Part shown: positions 24,476 through 32,394 of the stretch, in pieces
Numbering within the stretch: position 1 is the stretch's first letter
Layout: each line of letters opens with the position of its first letter
Source: Yinghuangia sp045039925
GTDB lineage: Bacteria; Actinomycetota; Actinomycetes; Streptomycetales; Streptomycetaceae
NCBI GenBank assembly: GCA_045039925.1
Contig: CP108400.1
Location: 6,200,001-6,264,000 of the forward strand
Length of the DNA: 64,000 bases
Direction of reading: 5' to 3'
Made by a program: the position numbers and the translations under genes
Notes under the pieces: model-generated
The model's database searches: none
What the model was told of the DNA's origin: nothing
Seen by the model: the letters and a program-made list of their open reading frames with translations, nothing else

Positions 24476-25312
24476 ATGGGCATCCGCAAGTACAAGCCGA
24501 CGACTCCGGGCCGTCGTGGCGCCAGCGTCGCCGACTTCGTCGAGATCACGCGGTCCACGCCGGAGAAGTCGCTGGTCCGCCCGCTGCACAGCAAGGGTGG
24601 TCGTAACAACCACGGTCGCGTCACGACCCGTCACCAGGGTGGCGGTCACAAGCGCGCGTACCGTGTCATCGACTTCCGTCGCAACGACAAGGACGGCGTG
24701 CCGGCCAAGGTCGCTCACATCGAGTACGACCCCAACCGCACCGCGCGCATCGCGCTCCTGCACTACGCAGACGGCGAGAAGCGCTACATCCTGTGCCCGA
24801 ACAAGCTGCGTCAGGGCGACCGGATCGAGAACGGTCCGGCGGCCGACATCAAGCCGGGCAACAACCTCGCGCTCCGCAACATCCCGGTCGGTACGGTCGT
24901 GCACGCGATCGAGCTCCGTCCGGGTGGCGGCGCCAAGCTGGCCCGCTCCGCGGGTGCCAGCGTCCAGCTGCTGGCGAAGGAGGGTGCGTTCGCGACCCTC
25001 CGCATGCCGTCGGGTGAGATTCGGATGGTCGACGTCCGCTGCCGCGCCACCATCGGCGAGGTCGGCAACGCCGAGCAGTCGAACATCAACTGGGGCAAGG
25101 CCGGCCGCATGCGCTGGAAGGGCAAGCGCCCGACCGTCCGCGGTGTCGCGATGAACCCGATCGACCACCCGCACGGTGGTGGTGAGGGTAAGACCTCCGG
25201 TGGCCGCCACCCTGTTTCGCCGTGGGGCCAGAAGGAAGGTCGCACGCGCCGGCCGAAGAAGGCCAGCGACAAGCTGATCATCCGCCGCCGCAAGACGAAC
25301 AAGAAGCGCTAG
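24476..25312 (+). CDS. rplB: 50S ribosomal protein L2
   Basis: L2 (278 residues) supports subunit association and the peptidyl-transferase centre. It starts at ATG 24476 (MGIRKYKPTTPGRRGASVAD). Key stretches are GRVTTRHQGGGHKRAYRVID and, near the C terminus, the conserved histidine region NPIDHPHGGGEGKTSGGRHP. The tail is Lys/Arg-rich. Confidence 0.98.
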   Translation: MGIRKYKPTTPGRRGASVADFVEITRSTPEKSLVRPLHSKGGRNNHGRVTTRHQGGGHKRAYRVIDFRRNDKDGVPAKVAHIEYDPNRTARIALLHYADGEKRYILCPNKLRQGDRIENGPAADIKPGNNLALRNIPVGTVVHAIELRPGGGAKLARSAGASVQLLAKEGAFATLRMPSGEIRMVDVRCRATIGEVGNAEQSNINWGKAGRMRWKGKRPTVRGVAMNPIDHPHGGGEGKTSGGRHPVSPWGQKEGRTRRPKKASDKLIIRRRKTNKKR

Positions 25313-25323
25313 GAGCAGTCTCG

Positions 25324-25605
25324 ATGCCGCGCAGTCTGAAGAAGGGACCCTTCGTCGACGGCCACCTCATCAAGAAGGTGGACGTGCAGAACGAGAAGGG
25401 CACCAAGAACGTCATCAAGACCTGGTCCCGTCGCTCGATGATCGTCCCGGCGATGCTGGGCCACACCATCGCGGTGCACGACGGCCGCAAGCACGTCCCG
25501 GTGTTCGTCACCGAGGCGATGGTCGGCCACAAGCTCGGCGAGTTCGCCCCGACCCGGACCTTCCGTGGCCACGAGAAGGACGACCGCAAGTCGCGTCGTC
25601 GCTGA
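25324..25605 (+). CDS. rpsS: 30S ribosomal protein S19
   Basis: S19 (93 residues) binds the 16S rRNA head next to S13 near the A-site tRNA. It starts at ATG 25324, 11 bp after rplB, with MPRSLKKGPFVDGHLIKKVD. Conserved RRSMIVPAMLGHTIAVHDGR and KLGEFAPTRTFRGH are present. Confidence 0.98.
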   Translation: MPRSLKKGPFVDGHLIKKVDVQNEKGTKNVIKTWSRRSMIVPAMLGHTIAVHDGRKHVPVFVTEAMVGHKLGEFAPTRTFRGHEKDDRKSRRR

Positions 25606-25650
25606 CCGGCGAGCTAAGGAAACCGAACTGAGATGAACACGGAGACTCCA

Positions 25651-25995
25651 ATGGAAGCCAGGGCCCAGGCGCGGTACATCCGCGTCACGCCCATGAAGGC
25701 TCGCCGGGTTGTCGACCTGATCCGCGGCGTCGACGCCGCCGAGGCGCAGGCGATCCTGCGCTTCGCGCAGCAGGCCGCGAGCGAGCCGGTCGGCAAGGTG
25801 CTGGACAGCGCCATCGCCAACGCCGGGCACAACCACAATCTCGACACGAACAACCTGTACGTGTCCGAGGCGTACGTGGACGAGGGGCCGACCCTGAAGC
25901 GGTTCCGGCCGCGTGCCCAGGGCCGGGCGTACCGCATCCGCAAGCGCACCAGCCACATCACCGTGGTTGTCGCCGAGAAGGAGAGGACCCGCTAG
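25651..25995 (+). CDS. rplV: 50S ribosomal protein L22
   Basis: L22 spans the large subunit and narrows the exit tunnel. I choose ATG 25651 (MEARAQARYIRVTPMKARRV), which has GGAG 6 bp upstream and matches streptomycete L22; an in-frame ATG at 25633 would add six residues (MNTETP). The product is 114 residues. The tunnel-hairpin region RFRPRAQGRAYRIRKRTSHI is intact. Its stop overlaps the GTG of rpsC. Confidence 0.95.
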   Translation: MEARAQARYIRVTPMKARRVVDLIRGVDAAEAQAILRFAQQAASEPVGKVLDSAIANAGHNHNLDTNNLYVSEAYVDEGPTLKRFRPRAQGRAYRIRKRTSHITVVVAEKERTR

Positions 25996-26849
25996 TGGGC
26001 CAGAAGGTTAACCCGCACGGGTTCCGCCTCGGTATCACCACGGACTTCAAGTCGCGCTGGTACGCCGACAAGCTGTACAAGGACTACGTCAAGGAAGACG
26101 TCGCCATCCGCCGGATGATGACGCAGGGCATGGAGCGGGCCGGCATCTCCAAGGTGGAGATCGAGCGCACCCGTGACCGCGTCCGCGTCGACATCCACAC
26201 CGCCCGGCCGGGCATCGTCATCGGCCGCCGCGGCGCGGAGGCCGACCGAATCCGCGGCGACCTCGAGAAGCTGACCGGCAAGCAGGTCCAGCTGAACATC
26301 CTCGAGGTCAAGAACCCGGAGATCGACGCCCAGCTCGTCGCGCAGGGCGTGGCCGAGCAGCTCTCGTCGCGCGTCTCGTTCCGCCGTGCCATGCGCAAGG
26401 CGATGCAGACCGCGATGAAGGCCGGCGCCAAGGGCATCAAGATCCAGTGCGGCGGCCGCCTCGGCGGCGCCGAGATGTCCCGCTCCGAGTTCTACCGCGA
26501 GGGCCGCGTCCCGCTGCACACGCTGCGCGCGAACGTCGAGTACGGCTTCTTCGAGGCCCGCACGACCTTCGGCCGCATCGGCGTCAAGGTGTGGATCTAC
26601 AAGGGCGACGTCAAGAACATCGCCGAGGTCCGCGCCGACAACGCCGCGGCGCGTGCGGGCAACCGCCCGTCGCGTGGCCCGGGCGGCGGCAACGACCGTC
26701 CGCGTGGCGGTGGCCGCGGTGGCGAGCGTCGTGGCGGTGGCCGCGGCGGACGTCCGCAGAACGAGGCGCCGGCGACCGAGTCCGCTGACTCCGCCGCGCC
26801 GGCTGCCGAGGTCTCGACCCCGGCGCCCGAGACCGGAACGGAGGCCTGA
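25995..26849 (+). CDS. rpsC: 30S ribosomal protein S3
   Basis: S3 (284 residues) forms the mRNA entry site with S4 and S5. It starts at GTG 25995, overlapping the rplV stop, with MGQKVNPHGFRLGITTDFKS. The KH domain contains RPGIVIGRRGAEADRIRGDL. The C-terminal domain includes GIKIQCGGRLGGAEMSRSE. From about residue 220 a Gly/Arg-rich tail (RGGGRGGERRGGGRGG) gives way to an Ala/Glu/Pro-rich acidic end; this makes the protein about 60 residues longer than typical S3 and resembles an RGG-like RNA-binding segment. Confidence 0.97.
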   Translation: MGQKVNPHGFRLGITTDFKSRWYADKLYKDYVKEDVAIRRMMTQGMERAGISKVEIERTRDRVRVDIHTARPGIVIGRRGAEADRIRGDLEKLTGKQVQLNILEVKNPEIDAQLVAQGVAEQLSSRVSFRRAMRKAMQTAMKAGAKGIKIQCGGRLGGAEMSRSEFYREGRVPLHTLRANVEYGFFEARTTFGRIGVKVWIYKGDVKNIAEVRADNAAARAGNRPSRGPGGGNDRPRGGGRGGERRGGGRGGRPQNEAPATESADSAAPAAEVSTPAPETGTEA

Positions 26850-26854
26850 CCCCG

Positions 26855-27274
26855 ATGCTGATCCCCCGCAGGGTCAAGCACCGCAAGCAGCACCACCCCA
26901 AGCGTGGTGGTCGTGCCAAGGGCGGTACGGAACTCGCTTTCGGCGAGTACGGCATCCAGGCCCTCGGCCAGGCGTACGTGACCAACCGGCAGATCGAGTC
27001 CGCCCGTATTGCCATCACCCGGCACATCCGCCGTGGTGGCAAGGTCTGGATCAACATCTACCCGGACCGTCCGCTGACCAAGAAGCCGGCCGAGACCCGC
27101 ATGGGTTCCGGCAAGGGCTCGCCCGAGTGGTGGGTCGCGAACGTCAAGCCCGGTCGGGTGATGTTCGAGCTGTCGTACCCGAACGAGAAGGTGGCTCGCG
27201 AGGCGCTTCTGCGCGCCACGCACAAGCTGCCGATGAAGTGCCGGATTGTCCGGCGCGAGGCAGGTGAGGCGTGA
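26855..27274 (+). CDS. rplP: 50S ribosomal protein L16
   Basis: L16 (139 residues) lies at the A site and the central protuberance. It starts at ATG 26855 (MLIPRRVKHRKQHHPKRGGR). The region GKVWINIYPDRPLTKKPAET and the GSGKGSPEWWVANVKPGRV motif are conserved. Its TGA overlaps the ATG of rpmC. Confidence 0.98.
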   Translation: MLIPRRVKHRKQHHPKRGGRAKGGTELAFGEYGIQALGQAYVTNRQIESARIAITRHIRRGGKVWINIYPDRPLTKKPAETRMGSGKGSPEWWVANVKPGRVMFELSYPNEKVAREALLRATHKLPMKCRIVRREAGEA

Positions 27275-27510
27275 TGGCGGCCGGGACCAAGGCGTCCGAG
27301 CTGCGCGACCTGGCCGACGAGGAACTCGTCGCCAAGCTGCGTGAGGCCAAGGAGGAGCTGTTCAACCTCCGTTTCCAGGCGGCGACCGGGCAGCTCGAGA
27401 ACCACGGGCGGCTCAAGGCGGTCCGCAAGGACATCGCCCGCATCTACACGCTGATGCGCGAGCGCGAGCTCGGGATCGTCAGCGTGGAGGAGACCGGAGG
27501 CGCGGCGTGA
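27274..27510 (+). CDS. rpmC: 50S ribosomal protein L29
   Basis: L29 (78 residues) flanks the tunnel exit beside L23. ATG 27274 overlaps the rplP TGA. The helical hairpin core ELRDLADEELVAKLREAKEE and LFNLRFQAATGQLENHGRLK is standard. The last bases overlap the GTG of rpsQ. Confidence 0.96.
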   Translation: MAAGTKASELRDLADEELVAKLREAKEELFNLRFQAATGQLENHGRLKAVRKDIARIYTLMRERELGIVSVEETGGAA

Positions 27511-27788
27511 GCGAGAAGACTGAGATGACTGAGACGACCCGGGGATTCCGCAAGACCCGTGAGGGCCTCGTCGTCAGCGACAAGATGGACAAGACCGTCG
27601 TTGTCGCCGTCGAGGACCGCGTGAAGCACCCGCTCTACGGCAAGGTCATCCGCCGCACGAGCAAGCTGAAGGCTCACGACGAGCAGAACGCCTGCGGCGT
27701 CGGCGACCGCGTCCTCCTCATGGAGACCCGGCCGCTGTCCGCCAGCAAGCGGTGGCGCATCGTCGAGATCCTCGAGAAGGCCAAGTAG
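27507..27788 (+). CDS. rpsQ: 30S ribosomal protein S17
   Basis: S17 (93 residues) is an early-assembly OB-fold protein of the 30S body. GTG 27507 overlaps the rpmC stop. After a 16-residue actinobacterial extension the signature GLVVSDKMDKTVVVAVEDRV and HPLYGKVIRRTSKLKAHDE appear. It is the last gene of the S10 part; a hairpin separates it from rplN. Confidence 0.97.
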   Translation: MSEKTEMTETTRGFRKTREGLVVSDKMDKTVVVAVEDRVKHPLYGKVIRRTSKLKAHDEQNACGVGDRVLLMETRPLSASKRWRIVEILEKAK

Positions 27789-27798
27789 CGAGCGCCGG

Positions 27799-27824
27799 GC
27801 AGGCCCACTGTGAAGTGGGCCTGC
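27799..27824 (+). other. Hairpin at the S10/spc operon boundary
   Basis: GCAGGCCCAC (27799-27808) pairs perfectly with GTGGGCCTGC (27815-27824) around TGTGAA. No U tract follows. It is the only sizeable gap in the S10-spc run before rpsH, so it may be a partial terminator or processing site. Confidence 0.6.
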
Positions 27825-27852
27825 GCCGCGACGTGACGATCAGGAGTTAGAC

Positions 27853-28221
27853 GTGATCCAGCAGGAGTCGCGACTGCGAGTCGCCGACAACACGGGTGCC
27901 AAGGAGATCCTTTGCATCCGTGTGCTCGGCGGGTCCGGCCGGCGCTACGCGGGCATCGGGGACGTCATTGTGGCCACCGTCAAGGACGCGATCCCTGGTG
28001 GCAACGTGAAGAAGGGCGACGTGGTCAAGGCTGTCGTCGTACGGACTGTCAAGGAGCGCCGTCGTGTTGACGGTTCCTACATCCGTTTCGACGAGAACGC
28101 CGCCGTCATCCTCAAGAACGACGGTGAGCCCCGTGGCACCCGCATTTTCGGCCCGGTCGGCCGTGAGCTGCGCGAGAAGAAGTTCATGAAGATCATCTCG
28201 CTCGCGCCGGAGGTGCTGTAA
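27853..28221 (+). CDS. rplN: 50S ribosomal protein L14
   Basis: L14 (122 residues) helps form bridges to the small subunit. It starts at GTG 27853 behind AGGAG (MIQQESRLRVADNTGAKEIL). The signature CIRVLGGSGRRYAGIGDVIV and the RFDENAAVILKNDGEPRGTR stretch are complete. It begins the spc gene set. Confidence 0.98.
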   Translation: MIQQESRLRVADNTGAKEILCIRVLGGSGRRYAGIGDVIVATVKDAIPGGNVKKGDVVKAVVVRTVKERRRVDGSYIRFDENAAVILKNDGEPRGTRIFGPVGRELREKKFMKIISLAPEVL

Positions 28222-28224
28222 GCC

Positions 28225-28560
28225 ATGGCGAAGAGCATGAAGATCAAGAAGGGTGACCTGGTTCAGGTCATCACCGGTAAGGACCGCGGCAAGCAGGGCA
28301 AGGTCATTGCGGCCTACCCCACGCTCGAGCGCGTCCTCGTCGAGGGTGTCAACCGGATCAAGAAGCACACCAAGGTCGGCCAGTCCGCCAAGGGTGCCAA
28401 GACCGGCGGCATCATCACGCAGGAAGCCCCTGTGCACATCAGCAACGTGATGCTGGTCGTGGAGCAGGACGGCAAGAAGGTCCCCACGCGCGTCGGCTAC
28501 CGTTTCGACGACGAGGGCAACAAGATCCGGATCGCCAAGCGGACCGGTGAGGACATCTGA
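28225..28560 (+). CDS. rplX: 50S ribosomal protein L24
   Basis: L24 (111 residues) is an assembly initiator with a KOW domain. It starts at ATG 28225, 3 bp after rplN. KKGDLVQVITGKDRGKQGKV is the KOW motif; VNRIKKHTKVGQSAKGAKTG follows. Its TGA overlaps the ATG of rplE. Confidence 0.97.
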   Translation: MAKSMKIKKGDLVQVITGKDRGKQGKVIAAYPTLERVLVEGVNRIKKHTKVGQSAKGAKTGGIITQEAPVHISNVMLVVEQDGKKVPTRVGYRFDDEGNKIRIAKRTGEDI

Positions 28561-29138
28561 TGACTGTCACCGCTGAAGAGACCGCTGTGAAGACGCTCCC
28601 GCGTCTGAAGCAGCGCTACCGCGAAGAGATCCAGGGCAAGCTGCGTGAGGAGTTCTCGTTCGAGAACGTCATGCAGATCCCCGGTGTCGTCAAGGTCGTC
28701 GTGAACATGGGTGTGGGCGACGCCGCCCGCGACTCCAAGCTCATCGACGGCGCGATCAAGGACCTGATGGCCATCACCGGCCAGAAGCCGCAGGTCACCA
28801 AGGCCCGCAAGTCCATCGCGCAGTTCAAGCTGCGTGAGGGCCAGCCGATCGGCGCGCACGTCACGCTGCGCGGCGACCGCATGTGGGAGTTCCTGGACCG
28901 CCTGGTCTCGATCGCGCTGCCGCGTATCCGCGACTTCCGCGGTCTGTCGCCGAAGCAGTTCGACGGCAAGGGCAACTACACCTTCGGTCTGACCGAGCAG
29001 TCGATGTTCCACGAGATCGACCAGGACAAGATCGACCGTGTTCGCGGTATGGACATCACCGTCGTGACGTCCGCCCAGAACAACGACGAGGGCCGCGCGC
29101 TGCTGCGTCTCCTCGGATTCCCGTTCAAGGAGAACTGA
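28560..29138 (+). CDS. rplE: 50S ribosomal protein L5
   Basis: L5 (192 residues) binds 5S rRNA and contacts P-site tRNA. ATG 28560 overlaps the rplX stop. The core VMQIPGVVKVVVNMGVGDAA, KPQVTKARKSIAQFKLREGQ and the end TSAQNNDEGRALLRLLGFPF are as expected. Confidence 0.98.
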   Translation: MTVTAEETAVKTLPRLKQRYREEIQGKLREEFSFENVMQIPGVVKVVVNMGVGDAARDSKLIDGAIKDLMAITGQKPQVTKARKSIAQFKLREGQPIGAHVTLRGDRMWEFLDRLVSIALPRIRDFRGLSPKQFDGKGNYTFGLTEQSMFHEIDQDKIDRVRGMDITVVTSAQNNDEGRALLRLLGFPFKEN

Positions 29139-29139
29139 C

Positions 29140-29325
29140 GTGGCGAAGAAGGCCCTGATTGCCAAGGCCGCTCGCAAGCCGAAGTTCGCGGTGCGCGGTT
29201 ACACGCGCTGCCAGCGGTGCGGTCGTCCGCACTCGGTGTACCGCAAGTTCGGTCTGTGCCGTGTGTGCCTGCGCGTTATGGCGCACGCCGGCGAGCTGCC
29301 CGGCGTCACCAAGAGCAGCTGGTAG
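29140..29325 (+). CDS. rpsZ: 30S ribosomal protein S14, zinc-binding type Z
   Basis: The short S14 paralogue (61 residues) of the 30S head, starting at GTG 29140 one base after the rplE stop. Four cysteines C24, C27, C40 and C43 (RCQRCG and CRVCL) make this the zinc-containing C+ form. Actinomycetes often keep a second, zinc-free S14 elsewhere for zinc starvation; none is in this window. Confidence 0.97.
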   Translation: MAKKALIAKAARKPKFAVRGYTRCQRCGRPHSVYRKFGLCRVCLRVMAHAGELPGVTKSSW

Positions 29326-29412
29326 ACGAACCCGTCTGCCGGCACTCATCCCGCGTCCGCGCGGGGTGTCCGTTACAAACGCTGTAGGTCCCGTACCGCA
29401 GTCGTCCCGTGT

Positions 29413-29437
29413 GCCGCCCTTCCCTGCGAAGGGCGGC
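29413..29437 (+). other. Hairpin in the rpsH leader
   Basis: GCCGCCCTTC (29413-29422) pairs perfectly with GAAGGGCGGC (29428-29437) around CCTGC. It lies 55 nt upstream of the rpsH start, in a 167-bp gap. It could be a terminator after rpsZ or a regulatory leader. Confidence 0.55.
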
Positions 29438-29492
29438 GCCCGGGAGAGATCGCACCCCGGGAAACCGCGGCGAGAAAGGCCCTGAGGCCGTC

Positions 29493-29891
29493 ATGACCAT
29501 GACCGACCCCATCGCAGACATGCTCACGCGTCTGCGGAATGCCAACTCGGCATATCACGACGACGTCGTGATGCCGTTCAGCAAGATCAAGTCGCACATC
29601 GCGGAGATCCTCCAGCAGGAGGGTTACATCCAGGGCTGGCGCGTCGAGGACGCCGAGGTCGGCAAGCACCTCGTCATCGACCTGAAGTACGGCCCCAACC
29701 GCGAGCGCTCGGTCGCCGGCATCCGCCGCGTGTCCAAGCCCGGTCTGCGGGTGTACGCGAAGTCCACGAGTCTGCCGAAGGTACTGGGAGGGCTGGGCGT
29801 CGCGATCATCTCGACGTCGCAGGGACTCCTGACCGACCGTCAGGCCGCCAAGAAGGGCGTGGGCGGGGAAGTCCTCGCCTTCGTCTGGTAA
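29493..29891 (+). CDS. rpsH: 30S ribosomal protein S8
   Basis: S8 (132 residues) binds 16S helix 21 and represses the spc operon in E. coli. The start is ATG 29493 (MTMTDPIADMLTRLRNANSA) with GAAAGG upstream; the open frame further upstream has no homology. C-terminal signature STSQGLLTDRQAAKKGVGGE is complete. Confidence 0.98.
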   Translation: MTMTDPIADMLTRLRNANSAYHDDVVMPFSKIKSHIAEILQQEGYIQGWRVEDAEVGKHLVIDLKYGPNRERSVAGIRRVSKPGLRVYAKSTSLPKVLGGLGVAIISTSQGLLTDRQAAKKGVGGEVLAFVW

Positions 29892-29910
29892 CGGGAAAGG
29901 AGGATAGGCA

Positions 29911-30447
29911 ATGTCGCGAATCGGACGACTGCCCATCCCGGTTCCCACCGGCGTGGACGTCACCATCAATGGCCGCGAGGTCGTCGTGAAGGGCCCCAAG
30001 GGCACCCTGTCGCACAATCTCGCAGCTCCGATCGAGATCGCTCTCGAGGACGGCACCCTCTCGGTGACCCGCCCCAACGACGAGCGCCTCTCGAAGGCCC
30101 TGCACGGGCTGTCCCGGACGCTGGTGGCGAACATGATCACCGGTGTGACCCAGGGATACAGCAAGAAGCTTGAGATCAGCGGTGTCGGCTACCGTGTCGC
30201 GGCGAAGGGCTCCTCGCTGGAGTTCGCGCTGGGATACAGCCACCCCATCGTCGTCGAGGCCCCCGAGGGCATCACCTTCATTGTCGAGAACCCGACCAGG
30301 TTCGAGGTCCAGGGCATCGACAAGCAGAAGGTCGGCGAGGTTGCCGCGAACATTCGCAAGCTTCGCAAGCCCGACCCGTACAAGGCCAAGGGTGTGAAGT
30401 ACGCGGGTGAGGTCATCCGCCGCAAGGTCGGAAAGGCTGGTAAGTAG
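29911..30447 (+). CDS. rplF: 50S ribosomal protein L6
   Basis: L6 (178 residues) lies near the sarcin-ricin loop. It starts at ATG 29911 behind AAGGAGG (MSRIGRLPIPVPTGVDVTIN). The duplicated fold is visible, with LEISGVGYRVAAKGSSLEFA and the C-terminal signature KPDPYKAKGVKYAGEVIRRK. Confidence 0.98.
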   Translation: MSRIGRLPIPVPTGVDVTINGREVVVKGPKGTLSHNLAAPIEIALEDGTLSVTRPNDERLSKALHGLSRTLVANMITGVTQGYSKKLEISGVGYRVAAKGSSLEFALGYSHPIVVEAPEGITFIVENPTRFEVQGIDKQKVGEVAANIRKLRKPDPYKAKGVKYAGEVIRRKVGKAGK

Positions 30448-30449
30448 GC

Positions 30450-30833
30450 ATGGCCGTCGGTGTGAAGGCCGGCAAGGGCGTGGCGAAGAAGTCAACGTCC
30501 CGCAAGCGTCGGCACATCCGGGTCCGGAAGCGCGTTTCCGGCACCCCCCAGCGGCCTCGTCTGGTCGTGACCCGCTCCACGCGGCACATCGTGGCGCAGG
30601 TCATCGACGACCTGGCCGGAGTCACCCTCGCATCCGCCTCGACGATGGACACGTCCATCCGCGGCGACGAGGGCGACAAGACCGAGAAGGCGCGCAAGGT
30701 CGGCGAGCTCGTCGCTGAGCGGGCCAAGGCTGCGGGCATCGAGACCGTGGTGTTCGACCGTGGTGGCAACAAGTACCACGGCCGAATCGCCGCGCTTGCC
30801 GATGCCGCGCGCGAGGGCGGGCTGGCATTCTGA
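30450..30833 (+). CDS. rplR: 50S ribosomal protein L18
   Basis: L18 (127 residues) brings 5S rRNA to the large subunit. ATG 30450 follows rplF by 2 bp. The Arg/Lys-rich N terminus is followed by RKRVSGTPQRPRLVVTRSTR and, at the end, FDRGGNKYHGRIAALADAAR. Confidence 0.97.
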   Translation: MAVGVKAGKGVAKKSTSRKRRHIRVRKRVSGTPQRPRLVVTRSTRHIVAQVIDDLAGVTLASASTMDTSIRGDEGDKTEKARKVGELVAERAKAAGIETVVFDRGGNKYHGRIAALADAAREGGLAF

Positions 30834-30879
30834 GCCCGCTGGTCCGGACAAGCTTCGTACGACAGATGAGGAATTTCTG

Positions 30880-31485
30880 ATGGCTGGACCCCAGCGTCGC
30901 GGTGGCGGCGCCGGCGGCGGCGAGCGTCGGGACCGGCGGGATCGGCGCGACGGCGGCGCCGCCGCCGAGAAGACCGCCTACGTCGAGCGCGTCGTCGCGA
31001 TCAACCGTGTGGCCAAGGTAGTCAAGGGTGGTCGCCGCTTCAGCTTCACCGCGCTGGTCGTGGTGGGCGACGGCGACGGCACCGTCGGTGTCGGCTACGG
31101 CAAGGCCAAGGAGGTGCCGGCAGCCATCGCCAAGGGTGTGGAGGAGGCCAAGAAGCACTTCTTCAAGGTCCCCCGTATCCAGGGCACCATCCCGCACCCG
31201 ATCCAGGGTGAGGCGGCGGCCGGTGTGGTGCTGCTCAAGCCGGCTTCCCCCGGTACCGGCGTCATCGCCGGTGGCCCGGTGCGTGCCGTGCTCGAGTGCG
31301 CCGGCATCCACGACGTGCTGAGCAAGTCGCTCGGCTCGGACAACGCGATCAACATCGTCCACGCGACGGTGGCGGCCCTCAAGGGCCTCCAGCGTCCTGA
31401 GGAGATCGCGGCTCGCCGCGGGCTCCCGCTGGAGGACGTGGCCCCGGCCGCGCTGCTGCGGGCCCGCGCGGGAGTGGGTGCGTAA
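30880..31485 (+). CDS. rpsE: 30S ribosomal protein S5
   Basis: S5 (201 residues) helps mRNA entry and accuracy. It starts at ATG 30880 with the Gly/Arg-rich actinobacterial N terminus (MAGPQRRGGGAGGGERRDRR). The dsRNA-binding-like domain begins at YVERVVAINRVAKVVKGGRR. The spectinomycin-site loop VVKGGRRFSFTALVVVGDG is wild type in appearance. Its TAA overlaps the rpmD ATG. Confidence 0.97.
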   Translation: MAGPQRRGGGAGGGERRDRRDRRDGGAAAEKTAYVERVVAINRVAKVVKGGRRFSFTALVVVGDGDGTVGVGYGKAKEVPAAIAKGVEEAKKHFFKVPRIQGTIPHPIQGEAAAGVVLLKPASPGTGVIAGGPVRAVLECAGIHDVLSKSLGSDNAINIVHATVAALKGLQRPEEIAARRGLPLEDVAPAALLRARAGVGA

Positions 31486-31667
31486 TGGCACGTCTCAAGG
31501 TCACGCAGACCCGTTCCAAGATCGGCTGCAAGCAGAACCAGCGCGAGACCCTCCGTTCGCTCGGCCTCAAGCGCGTCCACGACGTGGTCGTCAAGGAGGA
31601 CCGTCCGGAGATCCGCGGCATGATTTTCACGGTGTCGCATCTCGTCACCGTCGAGGAGGTGGACTGA
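31485..31667 (+). CDS. rpmD: 50S ribosomal protein L30
   Basis: L30 (60 residues), a small 50S protein. ATG 31485 overlaps the rpsE stop. LKVTQTRSKIGCKQNQRETL and LGLKRVHDVVVKEDRPEIRG identify it. rplO follows by 1 bp. Confidence 0.97.
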   Translation: MARLKVTQTRSKIGCKQNQRETLRSLGLKRVHDVVVKEDRPEIRGMIFTVSHLVTVEEVD

Positions 31668-31668
31668 A

Positions 31669-32121
31669 ATGGGTGCTGAGAACCCGCTGAAGGTGCACCA
31701 CCTGCGGCCCGCCCCCGGTGCCAAGACCGCGAAGACCCGGGTGGGTCGCGGTGAGGCGTCGAAGGGCAAGACCGCCGGTCGCGGCACCAAGGGCACCAAG
31801 GCCCGCTACCAGGTGCCGGCCCGCTTCGAGGGTGGGCAGATGCCGCTGCACATGCGGCTGCCGAAGCTCAAGGGCTTCAAGAACCCGTTCCGGACCGAGT
31901 ACCAGGTCGTGAACCTGGACAAGCTCGGTGCCCTGTACCCCGAGGGCGGCGACGTGACCGTCGACGACCTCGTGGCCAAGGGTGCGGTTCGCAAGAACCA
32001 GCCGGTCAAGGTGCTCGGCCAGGGCGAGATCTCGGTCGCGGTCCAGGTGAAGGTGCACGCCTTCTCCGGCTCCGCGAAGGAGAAGATCGCGGCGGCCGGC
32101 GGCTCGGCCGACGAGGTCTGA
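31669..32121 (+). CDS. rplO: 50S ribosomal protein L15
   Basis: L15 (150 residues) is a late-assembly 50S protein with a long Gly/Lys/Arg extension. It starts at ATG 31669 (MGAENPLKVHHLRPAPGAKT). The signature RFEGGQMPLHMRLPKLKGFK is intact. A hairpin 17 bp after the stop and a 273-bp gap separate it from secY. Confidence 0.97.
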   Translation: MGAENPLKVHHLRPAPGAKTAKTRVGRGEASKGKTAGRGTKGTKARYQVPARFEGGQMPLHMRLPKLKGFKNPFRTEYQVVNLDKLGALYPEGGDVTVDDLVAKGAVRKNQPVKVLGQGEISVAVQVKVHAFSGSAKEKIAAAGGSADEV

Positions 32122-32138
32122 GAGTCGACGGCTTCTTG

Positions 32139-32176
32139 GCAGGGGCGTCACACCGGTAAGGTGGTGGCGCCCCTGC
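32139..32176 (+). terminator. Hairpin after rplO
   Basis: GCAGGGGCG (32139-32147) pairs with CGCCCCTGC (32168-32176), and CAC-ACC can pair with GGT-GGTG inside. No U tract. It plausibly ends the spc transcript ahead of secY. In the remainder (32177-32394) I see only a weak -10-like TATTGT at 32299-32304. Confidence 0.6.
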
Positions 32177-32394
32177 GTCGTATGCGGCCAGGCCGCGCGA
32201 GCACCGTAGGGATGCCGGTGCGGGACGTTGAGATGTCGAGTCCACGTCCGCACAGCAAATCTCCCGGTCCGTGCGAACTTTCCGCGTACCGACGCTGTTA
32301 TTGTCCGTGAGGTTCCAATAAGGGACCGGCCCGTACTCCACGGGACCGATCGATCAAACGACTCGCCCAAAACGGGTGAGGCGCAGGAGGCAGT

